A stretch of DNA of 64,000 nucleotides from Nageia nagi (taxonomy: Eukaryota; Pinophyta): positions 63,302,001 through 63,366,000 of the forward strand of contig JBITNC010000001.1 in NCBI GenBank assembly GCA_050084985.1, given 5' to 3'. Positions 23,273-36,100 of the stretch are shown piece by piece. The notes under the pieces were generated by a model, which was not told the origin of the DNA, searched no databases, and saw nothing but the letters and a program-made list of their open reading frames with translations. The first letter of the stretch is position 1; each line of letters opens with the position of its first letter. The position numbers were made by a program, and so were the translations under genes.

Positions 23273-26200
23273 TCACAGTGAGCATTCGAGCTCATCAATT
23301 CACCCTTGCATTTCAATGAGTATCATTTTTATTCATTCTAAGGATTCGCCCACCATGGCTTGCATCTCTAATGTTAAAGTTGGAACTTCTACCCTGACTT
23401 CCTCTCATTTCAGTAGTTTGAGTGTTTCATTGCTAAAGAAATTTGGGGTTTGACCCCACTTGATTATATATTCCTCCTTTACTAGGCTTTAGATATGGTG
23501 GGAAACTTCTCTTCCATGAATTACCTTCTAACTCTCAAAGATATCCACGGGCACACTTCCATGGTTATGTTTAAAGGAGCGACATAAAGGAGAGGGGGGA
23601 AGGGGTAAATATAAGAGTTTAGAAAAGCAACAAATTTGCTATTGTCGAACTAGTAACATATTACCATGGGATTCCCACTGCCTAGCTAGCAGTGGATTCA
23701 TGTTGCAAGGTTTGTTGTTGTCGAGTCGACAACGAATTCTCATCTTGTTATTATCAAGTTGGAAATGGATGCTCCTCGTTTGGTAATTTATTTATTTAGT
23801 GTTTAATATATTTATTAAATTTAATTTTTTCCTAATGTGTTGTGAAATACTAATAAAAATTAAAATTTAACGTTATTCAAATACTTAATTGATATATACT
23901 TACTTCTAGACAAACTTTTATAGGTCTTAGAAACCAATGGGTTTCAAAGGACTTTAAAAGGCTTCTATATGGTGAATTTTAAACCTCATTGCAATGTCAA
24001 ACCAAGATCATATTTCAATAAAGGTGAATTTTAAACCTCATTGCATGGGTGGTTATGGTCTATATGGTGAACTGCATCATTTTGTTATATAGGGAACTTG
24101 GAGCTTATCACCACCTTGCTTGGGAATAGTAGGATCTAAGTTTCTTTTTTGCATGAGTAGATGTCAATCATTTTTTTAGTGCAATATTTATTTCTCTTTG
24201 ATATGCAATGCAAATTGCTTGAACATAAAGGAAATAGACAATTTGTATTTGGCGTAGACAAAGGCACACTAGTCAAACTCTTTTCTCCTACCTCGTATCT
24301 CCATTATTCCTTTATGGTTATGAAGTTTGTTGTGGAAGTATTTCTCGAAAAACATGGCATAAATTTGAGTAAATCCAAAAGCAATTCATTGTAACTTCAA
24401 ACATAAAAATAACATTGTACCCTATCCTTTTCATGGAAACTAGTCTACTCCCTTTGCAAGTGAAATTCTATGATGATATATATTATACACATACACTAAC
24501 AAAGATAGACCATCATGGGCTCTCTGTAATTGCTTAACAAACTTATTTAACTCATCAATTTCTTAAAAGAAGCTAGCTAAAAGACTCTAATAAGTGGTTT
24601 GATTTTTGGGGCTTACACAATAATAATGTAAACGTTAAGCAACATTTAACATCCTTGAAACCTATTTGTTTGTAGGACCTATCAAGAATTTTTAAATATC
24701 ACCAATGTAAGGGGTGGAAGTTGAACTTTGAACTTTCAATATATTTTCTTCAAATGATAGGAAATAAAAATTGCAAATAAAGTAATTAAATATTTTTGGA
24801 ACATTGGTAACAAATATAAAAGAAAACCAACCTATCATAAAAATACAATCAACTCCAAACTTGAACATCCATCTTATGGTCTACCTATATAAGATTATTA
24901 GTATCAAAAAGAAACTTGTGATCATAAAATTAAGAATTAATTCACATGAATTGCATAGTTAAACAAGTAGATGGATAATACACAAAATACTACAAGATAT
25001 AATAATTTGTAAGTTTTGTAACCTATATGTCATAGAAGATGAGACCCATTTTCCTCTTATCTACCCATTTTACAAAGACATTAAACAAACTTATGATGAT
25101 ATTTGTAATTACAGCCAAATTCATGAATTCTTAAACCAAGATAACCAAAACAAGTTTGACAATTTTATTATGAATCTCATCTTTGTTAGAAACAATCATT
25201 TAAATACATAAAGGATATATATTTAGTTTTGGACGAATTTTGATAGTTCCTATTATCTATTGGGTTCAAAGAACATTGTAAGACATCATTCATTCACAAC
25301 AATCTAAATCCTAACTTGCAAAGTATAGTACAACTCAACTAAGAAGTTTTATCTTTGATTGATATGGTTCCCATTCCCCATATGGGACTCCTATAGGCTT
25401 TTAGTTCGACTTTGAAGCCAAACACATGTACAAGTAAATTCAATTTAATCCCAACTTTGATGACATGTAATATGGATGTAAGTTCCAAGTCATGTCGTAC
25501 ACTCAAAAGTGGAATGTTTTGATGACATGTAATATGGATGTAAGTTCCAAGTCATGTCGTACACTCAAAAGTGGAATGTCTTGCAATTGTAGACCATAAA
25601 CTCTTTCATTTTGTTGATGGCCATACACTCGAAGCTCCTTCATCTCCTACTAATGCAATACTTGAGAGTTTATGTGCAAGAGAAAGCTTCACATTGAGGG
25701 GGGAAGCAAATAGAATTTTCCCACCATTCAATTTGCACTTAATGATCAAAAATTCAAAGATACTTCCATCAGCTACAAGCAACTAAAGATCCGGAAATGA
25801 AGATTCAATGTGAATGGATGAATTTGTATTCATTCACAACATGACAGATGTGATTATTTGTATTTATCCTGGATCATGGTTCATAATTATGATTAGATGT
25901 GTATGCCCCTAATCATAATTGTTGTGAACAAAGGTGTCCTTCGTTTACATCTTTGATGTTGAATAGAAGTTTGTCCTTTTCCATTTGTGGTACATGATGG
26001 ATAGAAGTGTTTGTCTCTATCCTTAGTTCCATGGTAAATGTGTTTATCCCTATCATTATATAAAAGTCCAATAAGATCAACTATGCTGAAGAAATGTAGC
26101 AAAGCTAGTTCCCCTATTGCTTATCATAAATAGATACGTATGTCTCTATTCATATTCTATGTACTTATGAACTATTGAGTATATTCATTAAATAATCACT

Positions 26201-26978
26201 ACCATTTTCTATCCTTGTTTGAATTTGATTCTCAGAACAGCTTCCAGGCTAAAAATCCCCACGGTAATGTCATAGAAAGGATTCAACCTTCCAAAAAAGA
26301 GTTCACAAAACAAACAAAAATTTGTCCACGAGGAACCAAAATAACTAAACGGCGCTCCAGAAAAAGCATTTGACAAAGGTAGGTTGGAGACTTTAACACA
26401 ACCAACACCAAAGATTTAGTCAGGGTAGCAAAGATAACAGAGTAAATACAACCCACATGAGTTGTACTAAGCATGATTTAAATCATGATCAAACATACAC
26501 AGTATTCTATCGTTGACTGTTTTTTGCAAACATTACACAAAATTAGGTTCCCAGGTTAAGAAGCTTTGCAGGGTTTGTCCAGCAATCCGCTGGAGAAATT
26601 TTTAAAGTACATTTGTCAATTTGTGAAAATTTCTAAATTCTAAGCATTATAAATTCACTTTAAAAGGATTGTAACCACCACTCCCCTAAGTACTAATACA
26701 ATTTTCTGTTCTTTGAGTTGTAAGATTATGACATCATCATTTGTTGATATACAAAGTTAAGTCTTACTCATAAATAATACAGTAAAGAACAAAATCTAGC
26801 CAAATCATACTGTACATTCCAAATGAACAGACAGGATTGACTAAAAAGGCCATTAAATAATAAGCTGAAACAAGAATCCAAGGAAAATTTATGGGCTGCA
26901 AACTTGTAAGCTGCCCTTTGCACTATTTACAGATTATTCAGGTTGTTGCTCTCCTATGTTTTCCACAAAAACGACATT
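23273..26978. other. Intergenic flank and TAF12 3' region
   Basis: AT-rich sequence with short chance open frames only. The stretch next to 26978 should hold the TAF12 3' untranslated region. Apart from the 62-bp duplication listed separately I see no transposon domain, RNA gene or conserved frame. Confidence 0.5.
25459..25582. repeat. Tandem duplication, 2 x 62 bp
   Basis: GATGACATGTAATATGGATG starts at 25459 and again at 25521. The two 62-bp units differ at one base (GTTTT against GTCTT), so the duplication is recent compared with its surroundings. Confidence 0.95.
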
Positions 26979-27161
26979 TTAAAACCTAGCAATTTTTTGT
27001 ACACCAGGTGATCCCATCGACAAGGGGAAGGTTTGAGCTAAATTCTGCATTGCTTTTGCTACCTGTACTCCAGAATTAGAACTCCCAATAAAAGGTCCAG
27101 TAGACCCCTTGGTAACTCCTGGCTCAGGGTCTGTTTGTGGCGTAGTCATTGACCTTTGTAT
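26979..27161 (-). CDS. TAF12: TAF12 exon 8 (C terminus and stop)
   Basis: This exon gives 60 codons from IQRSMTTPQTDPEP to SPGVQKIARF and then TAA. It starts after acceptor CATTCAG in phase 0. The residues after IQRSM are a low-complexity Ser/Gly/Pro tail. I saw no canonical AATAAA on the minus strand within 200 bases of the stop. Confidence 0.88.
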   Translation of the reverse strand: MQRSMTTPQTDPEPGVTKGSTGPFIGSSNSGVQVAKAMQNLAQTFPLSMGSPGVQKIARF

Positions 27162-30100
27162 CTGAATGTACCATGAAAAATACTTAAAAATTCACTCACA
27201 ACTGCAGCAATTATGTCAATCCCCACGCTCTTTTCAATCCTAAATCAATTGACTATGTAACAAAAAACTATATAACCAAGACAATATTGAGGTCTATATA
27301 AAGAAATAAGTAAAAGGGCAAAATTGTACCGCAGCAAGCCGTTGCAAGTGAGCCTCGCTACCAGACTGCACAACTCATAAAAAATGATACACCAGTTTAT
27401 AAGAGACTTTGTGCCTTCCACTTGAAACAAAAATACGTAATTACACGAAACATTACTCTATCTAAATACTCCTCAGTCTGGAACATTATTTCACCATACA
27501 TACAAGATGAAAACGAAAATAAAGAAATAGCAACAATTCTTACCGGCCTCATTTTTTTGTTACACTCCTTGCTAGTAAATCCAGGAACTGACAACTTGTA
27601 GTTTTTTACTAACAAAATATAAGAAAAAAATAGTAATTAACTGATTGTGCCTGTACAAACAACTTATGATCTAAAGAAGTACAAAAAAGTCATTTAGCTT
27701 ACAGCATTAAAAACTGGCACGATACATTATCAAATCAATTACTGAAATAATTAGTGCCACTAACCTAAATGCAAGTGCATGTCTTTGTCATCTAAAATAG
27801 GAGAATTCCGATGTTTAGCAAACGCCAATCCCCACTCGGTGGCCTGCTTAACAAAAAGAAATGAGAACCTTCATCATAAAAATAAACATTGATGCAATCA
27901 TTAATCAGGCGACTATAACGACATAGAAAGAAACAAATGGTTTGATTGTAAACCAAAGATGCATAGCATGTTCACTTTACGTTTTCAGCTATATTGAATT
28001 GATTATCTGACCTGAATATCTCATTTATATGAAGAAAATTTGGATAGATACATCACAATATGTAAGCAACAGATTTAGCTGACATTTTGTAAGTTTTTTA
28101 AATTTGAGAAACTGCTTTATTTTATCATAATCTAGTATATAATATTTAGTTGGCTACACAAGCATACTACGAAGTTATTTGATGATAACACAGTCTATGT
28201 CCCCTTACGACTTTAATAAATATTAACTAGATTAGTTTCTTTTCCAAGCGAGTGAGCAAAACACTACCACAAAGTTGTCCAACCCTCCAGAAACAAAATA
28301 GAATTACAGATGAGAATATAGATGAATTACAAAAGTACTATATCTGATGACCAATGTATTATGAAAGAAGAAAATATTTGTCTGTGAAACTCCTAGTTTT
28401 AAAGTGCTTCAAACCTTGCTCACTGTGAAAGGTCTTACTCAAGCACTAGGGTTACCTAATGTTGAAGTAACATTCTAAATATAGTCCTATAGAAATATAT
28501 GCCATCAACGTGATGTTATGAAAATCTCAAGTACTGTAATAGATTGAAACCCCATAATTATTGTCATGTGTTAGGTCCACACCCATGTTATTTGACATGC
28601 ATGAGGAATATATGCTGATAAAACAGGTTTTGTAAACTGGCCATAATCTTCCAATTATTCGGTGAACATCTGATTATAAAGATACCAATTTAAGTGTACT
28701 CTATGAGGGAATACGCACAAAAGCATATTTTGCTGATCTATCTGAGCATGTCGTTTATTTTTCATAAAAAAGAAAATGCTATAAACGTTAAGAGGTATGC
28801 CCTACCTCGATAATATACAATAACATGCTAAGGCACTAATTCTATCAAAAATTTAATATATCTTTGTCTATAAAAAACAGTGACTCTTGGAATTAATATT
28901 TTCACTAAAATTGTTTAAGTTCTCTTACCCACGTGTCCCACTTCCCAAGAAGCTAGTTCACAGGATTTATTTGAATTTGCTAGTCAAAACCAGTAACTTC
29001 AATCTTACAATTGACTTATAACAATAAAACTTTCACTGTAAAATTAACTGGACGAGATTTAAATAATCGTGAAGAACAGATTTATTACCATAAACCACAT
29101 TTTTAAACTCTTATCTTTAATTGATGGCTAAAAATGATCAGGATTTAATTTGTTCAAGTTCTGCATGCCATGCTTTTTACCATTATATGGTCAAGAATTC
29201 TTCAGGACTAGGATAAAATGCAATAAAGGAGCTTTGTGTCATGACAAAAAGCATTATGTAACATATCTAAATTATAACAAAAATAATTAAATAACTTACC
29301 GAATTTAAAAAATCATCTGCTAGTTCTGAAAGAAAATCTACAAGTTCAGGATCTGCTTCTCATTCGGGTCAACCTACATACATGGGAAGCAAAACATTAA
29401 ACAGCGTCCAATCAACAATCACTCGAACCTTTTTGATAAAACCAGTAACACAGAATCACAAGCTACATATCATTCACAAAATTCAAAGCACAAAGCTTTT
29501 AATAATAAAGTGGCAATTCAGACAAAGGGAACCAATAGTTACTCATTTGTCAGTATCGGAATAATTTCCTAAAAAGTGTTTGCAAGATTATTCCCTTGAT
29601 TACAGAAAAACATTAAAGAATAAAATTTACCTTCACCATCCACATGCAATAGGAAATTAGGGGGAATTATAATGGGTGCTTGGACCTCACATTATTATTA
29701 CAACCAAACACCCTGCCTAGCAAAATCAACAGGAGACATGTTACACTTGCACTCAGAGAATCTTCAGAAGAGGACACGTTTATTTTAGCTAAATTTTAAC
29801 TATTGCTATTATTGGATCCACATCTCTGATATTAGCAGACAAGAAAAAAAATCCTACTTTGTTATAATAATGCCATCTCATATGATGTACTTGTCACTGT
29901 TTTGAGGCTTTCTATCCATGTCTAGAAAACATTCAGTAACATGACAAAAAATCAGAGACAGGAAGATCTCTTCCACTGAATTAAATGTTAAAGGAGTTCT
30001 GTACAAAATGTCAATGGTAGCATCATAGCATACAACCAAACACCTTCCAAGTAAGATTATGATGGATAAGGTGCTCGTCAAATACCTGTTTGGCATCTTG

Positions 30101-33100
30101 ACTCTTGGTAATAGACCCCATATTGTAGTCAAAAGTGTTCCATTGGACCGAAAGACCCAAGTGATGAAAAGTCAAATGATAAAAAGTCACATGGGATCAT
30201 TCTAGTGACATGAGCTGATTGTGCTCATCATATTTAATTTAATATCCTCTACAAATGAGCAATCAGTATTCTCCAACTCGAAAGTTTAATTGTTTAGAGC
30301 ATTCCACAAGACATGCTTCCAAATGGATGGTTGATGATGTGGCCTGGAAATGGAAGAAAATACCAAATAAATTATGTAGTAATTAATACCAAGAAGAATG
30401 AATATTTTTATTATTTAATTGAGTAAACCCTTTTTTAAATTTCAGAAAAGGGTACTTAAGCTCCTTTTATATGTTCTACCATGTAGGGGTGAAGAGATTT
30501 GAACCTGGCCTCTCATGGAGTGTTCTCATTACTTCCCAACTCCCCTAATACGGTGGACAATTTGTTGAATATGACTATATAGCATTTTGGTCAATTCAAA
30601 AACCAAGTAAAGAACAAATGTTCATCAAAGAAGGATTTCTCCATTTACCCTAATGTTGTGCCTCCACAACACGCCTCAAAATTCACAAGTTTGGGGACCC
30701 AAGGACTTTGCCTAGTCATGACCATTGAGGAGTTAGCATCTCACACATCCAGCCATAGTTGTTCAACACTCTCAAGTCTCAACAAGAACTAAGCATTACA
30801 TCCCTCCCAACCTTAGTCAAACGATTTAAATGCGAAAATGTCAAGAAACGACTAAGTCTGGAAAAAGAAACGTCTAGTTAGGTGAAGTAGGGAAGTCCAA
30901 GTCGAAGAACCCAAAACTCCACTAAGTGATCGAAGATTTTGTCTCCTAGTAATGCATCTAGAGAAAAGCTCACCAAGAGGTTGGGCACATACCTAACACA
31001 AGACAAATTTGTGACTTCTTTAGTCATGCGCTTGGCTAAAAGGAGTCTCAACACGGAGCAAAGAGGTTAAGATGCAAAATCCCAACCTTCGGAAGGGATT
31101 TCCAATCAAGTGAAACGCTAAAGGAGTGAGTGCATGATTCCAAAAGTCATAATTATGACTTTTTGAGGCTTGCGCCTAAGAACAAGGAGACTTGAGGATC
31201 AAGCGCATGAAAACAAAAGACAAGATGACGACTTCTAGGAGCATAAATTGGATTTGGACAATGTTCCAATTGAGCCCATGACGAAAAAATTGGCTAATGA
31301 CCTAGGAACATCAAAGGAGACTCAGAAGCACACAAGGAGCCTAGCGCATGGATTAAAGAGACAAAAACATAATTTCATGGCACATACACTCAAGGAAGGC
31401 CAATCTAGCCCAAGCACATGGGTTAAAATGATAGAAATGTGACATTTTCTGGGCATGCATCCAAGGAAGGGAACAATAGGAACCCACACAAGAGGAAAAT
31501 AGACAAAACCATGACTATTGAAAACTTGCGCCAGGCTTAGGTAGAGGTCTAGTTCACTTTGAAGGAGAAATTTCGCTAAAGCATAGACTTAGAAGCGTGA
31601 GATTAGGCTTAGGAATGCACAAAGGTCCAAGCGTATGAATTAAGAAGACAAAAATATGACTTCCTGGGGCATACGCACAAGGAGGAGACCAACCCAGACC
31701 AGGAGCATGGAGAAAAAAGACAAGATTGTGACTTCTTAAGGCTTGCGCCAGGCTTGAGGTGGCCCTTGGAGGTGTTTAAGATCAAATTTGGCTAAGTATG
31801 GGCACAAGGAATCCTAAAACCAACTTGAAATCAAGCCAGGAAGGAGGCTAGGAGTAAAACACACGTAATTTCAACTCTTGAAAGCATGCACTGGTCCTGA
31901 AAGCCTCCAGTCAGGCACATGGATTGAAAAGGCATAATCTTGACTCTTGGAGGCATGCGCCTAACCCAAAAGCCCATTAAGCTCCAACACAAGGTCCAAA
32001 AGACAAAGATTTGAAGTTTTAAGCAGGTTGCATCCCTAAATTGACTAGCTTGAGAGGGAATTTTGAATTTGCCACATTTTTAGCCAATCCTAGCTTACTA
32101 GGGAGGCTTAGACCTAAAATTTTGTTATAAAATGGAGGGAAGAGCTCATTTGCTCCTCACAAAATCATCTGCTCTCCCATTCCTTCGCAATAAGAGAAGA
32201 AGAGTGCAAATTGAAGGATCATTTACGGGGCTTGCGAGTGGGTGTCTTGTGTGAGAGATAGGGAGGACTTCAATTCGCATCAAATAGCCAAGATGAGCTC
32301 CTCCAAGGGTGATGCAGCTAGGGAGCTGGAGAGGTTGAAGAGAGTTAGTCCCATGGAGATGTACCAAAGGCAAGAATCCCTATGGCAAGTGGCCAAATTC
32401 TCCAAGAATGGATTCGCCACCATTATAGACACAGATTGGAGAACATCAATCCAATGCAAATAGTGGAGAAGGTCTCTAAGATGGATCCAAGTACCTTGAA
32501 ACATCATATTTTGTTCTTCTCAAGGTTAGTCACAGCAACCACCATCCCTTTCACGATGCCTTTACCAGAGTTATGCATTGAAGTGAGCCAACACTGCAAA
32601 ATGGATGAAAGGGTGCTCCGAGACATAAGAGGTGAAGTCATCATGGACTTCAGCCCGAGAATAGTGAAGCAAGCCTTCCAATGGACGAACGAGGGAGAAT
32701 ATGTCTAATGCGAGGAAAAGTCCCTAGCCCTCTACCAAGCAACCAACAAGTCGAGTCCATGATCAAGGATTGGATGTTCAATGAGCACCGACAGCTGAAA
32801 GGAAATCCACTAGTCAATGCCAAGCGCACGAACTTTATCCCCACCGTTGACAAGATCATCAAACTGTTGTCTCGGGTGTTAGGGAAGGAGGATAACACCA
32901 AGTTCAGAAGGCATTTTTCGGCTTCATCATCCTAATTAGCAAAGGGAAGAAGATTGATGGAGTAAGGTCATCAGTGACACCATCGCCAATCAGTTGTCCT
33001 CCATCAACACCACCAAAAAGTTTTAAATGAACTCATATTTGATGTACTTGCTACTCAATTGCAAGTATAAAACCACAACCTTCGGTGAAGAAGACTTGTA

Positions 33101-36100
33101 GATAAGCGGAGGTCATCCAGTTGCAATGCTATTCCAAGTAGAAGATCAAGAGGAGGTGGAATAGCTTCTTCAAGAGAAACGATGGTTGGGAGTACAAAAT
33201 ATACAAGGAATTGAAAGGGGAAGTGTCAGTCTCAAGAATCTCCAACCCGCCAAAGATGACTACAAAAGGTATGGAGACTTCTTCCTTCAAGATTCGGACT
33301 TCTCTTACATCAGGATATATGGGTCTTCCATAGAGTGGTATCAATTGCCTCAATATGTCAATAACAAGTTGATTTTGATGGAGATGATGAGGTAGTTGAC
33401 ATTTCTACATGAGCACATTTGGCACAAGAAGTTATTTACCACCAATCGACTAGTCATAGTGGGTGAGTATCAGTGTCGAGTATGGGCCATTGTTGACACT
33501 ATGAAGGAAGAACTTGAGAAGTATTGTTTTAGCAAGATGAACATGGCCAAGCACTATGACTCTTACCACAAGATACACAACTTCTACATGAACGAGAGGA
33601 AGGGGGCATACAATCATAAGTCACATGGAGATGAAGATTTTTTCATGAATGTGAGTAGTGTGATTGAGATCAAAAGGATACGTGTTCAGTTGCAAGAATA
33701 GGCTAAGGCAAAGCAAAGGCCATAGAAGAGATGATCAATAAATCCCTTTCATCGATTAAGGGTAAGGGAAGAGATGATTCTACTTCACAACTCACTCTAT
33801 ACTCCTTGGCGAATGAGGACCAGGTGGGATAGTATGCTACCATGTGTGGGAAACATCCAATGGACATGACAGTAGAGAAGGTCAAGGAGCAAATGGATAA
33901 TTATGCTTTAGATGAGTTATAGGAAGTTGCTATGGATAAGAGAGTGAGGTGCGTGAGGATCAAGACAAAAGACCCATTGCCGTAGGCCACCCAGTAGAAG
34001 GGCAAGTCAACCTCCAACATCAATCGTTCCACCTTCAAATTCGCCATCCTCTGGATCGAAGTATAATATGTTAAATGAGGAAGATTAGGTAACCAGGCTC
34101 AAGACCCAAGGGAAGGAGATCAATGCCACACCATGGACGAAGAGGATGAAGATGATCCAATTTAAATAGTAGAAAAGGGGCAAAAGCCTTCATTGTCAAA
34201 CCATTCTTCATTGAGGAGTAGAGAGAAGACCCTAGCACCACAAACAGCAATAAAGAGAGCACACCATATGAGATCACCTCACCAAGAGTCTCCAAGTAGC
34301 AAAGGTAAAAGGAGAACTGAAGTGCGGAGAGAGACCATCAAAGAGACAAGGCAAGAGGTAGTAGATACCCAAGGACCTCTAATCGAAGCACATTAGCCAA
34401 GGGTAGATGACGGTTGGGACATTGACATGAGAGAATGCCTCAACGTTTTCCAAATGGACCTAGGTGAAGAGTTTGAAGAAGAGGATGAAGGCATCAAGTT
34501 GGGAAGAGTTCCACAACACCCAACAGGAGTCAAACTTACATCAAAATGGGAGAGAATTCAATGCATATCAAGATAGTATTTACTCACAAGGTTAATCCTC
34601 AAAACGAAAAAAATCTCAAGCAAGTGATCCAAGTGATAGAGATAGGACCCATTGAAATTGTTGGAAGGAAACATTCCATCATTGCCAATGCAGATGCCAT
34701 AACGAAGGATGGGTTGCAAAAGAAAAAGAAATCAAAGGCTTGAGGAAGGAATTGGTTGTCCCAAGGAAACTGACAAAGGCTAAGTTGCACGAAATGCGGA
34801 AACGTTTCCAAGTTTCTGAAACGGAAATGCATGGAATCATGACCACTCCAAAATGGGTACGTTGGGGGAAACATGTTATATAAGAAGTAAAATATATAAA
34901 TATATCTCTTTTTTTTTTAAATACCACATTAACTTGCAAAAAATGAATGATACACATAAATAACAATTTAGAAGGAATACCATGTCTATATTAACTCCCA
35001 TAGATGATTACATGATGCAACATCCAAAATAAGCCTTTATAGATGAAGCTTTACAAATTTCCGAGTTTCTTCCAAGTTTTCGAGTTTCCAAAAGTTTCCG
35101 AAACAGGAACACAACTGTTTTACAAGTTTCTTGCAACTTAGGAAAAAGGAGATCTAAATGGCAAGGATGACCTTGGAGGACATCATGAAGCAAATTCCTT
35201 TGAATGAAGGGCTATCAACTGTCAAGGGAGAATTGATCCAAGAAGTTGTTGATTTAGGAGCACTTGTACACATGCGCTAGCCTTGGGGAGACTCCTAGAC
35301 CCCTACGTTGGCCCATGATGACATCTAGCACCCACGAATGACTCCTAGACCCACATGGCACCTTGGACTCCCACGTTGCATTTATGGCCTCTAGATACCC
35401 ATGTTGGCATGCTTGACCCCTTGGCACCCACATTGGAGACCTTGGGCCTCCAAGTGGCTAACGTTGAGATTGGGGAGGTTGGGGATGACTCCTAGGTGAG
35501 ATCCAAACCCAATGATGAGCTATATAAGGCTAAGGAGCCTTCTGGATGAGATAGACTTGATTTTATATTGAAACCCTTCTCTTCGAAGTTACCAAAGACT
35601 TGGCAATGTCAAGCACCTTTGAGCATAGTGCACAAGGAGAGTTTAGGAGGCATGGAACACCTTTTGTCTTACGGTTGAGGTAAGTGTTCGTGTTGTGAGG
35701 TTGCCTTACCCTGAGGCGTCCACAAGTAGTTGAATCTTTGAACCCATCCAAGTGGCATTCCAGAATCACATTTGTTCTCTTCGTTGGGAGTTATCCTGTA
35801 AGGGAGCCCTTCAATGTGGCATCCACAGAACTAGTAGTGTGTGATTGTTCTTCAGCAGTTTCAGGATCTATCTCAACATATTGTATGCCCTAGTTGGCTC
35901 CTTGGAGGCCAACGTTGAGCCCTCTTGGGCGTGTTCAATATTGTACTCATTATTCTCTCACTAATTGAAGTCATGGCATACTTGGATCTCATTATTATCT
36001 CATAATTGTGTGTGTTTGGTGCAATCTTGTCTCATTGCGCATGACGTTGGGCATTTGAGTGATATTCTTACTGTATAGTGAGTCGTTGGCATTCTTGGCC

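Noticed and set aside
31140-31990. CRISPR-like array of repeats
   Set aside because: Repeats are highly degenerate, unevenly spaced and in plant nuclear DNA; no array structure.
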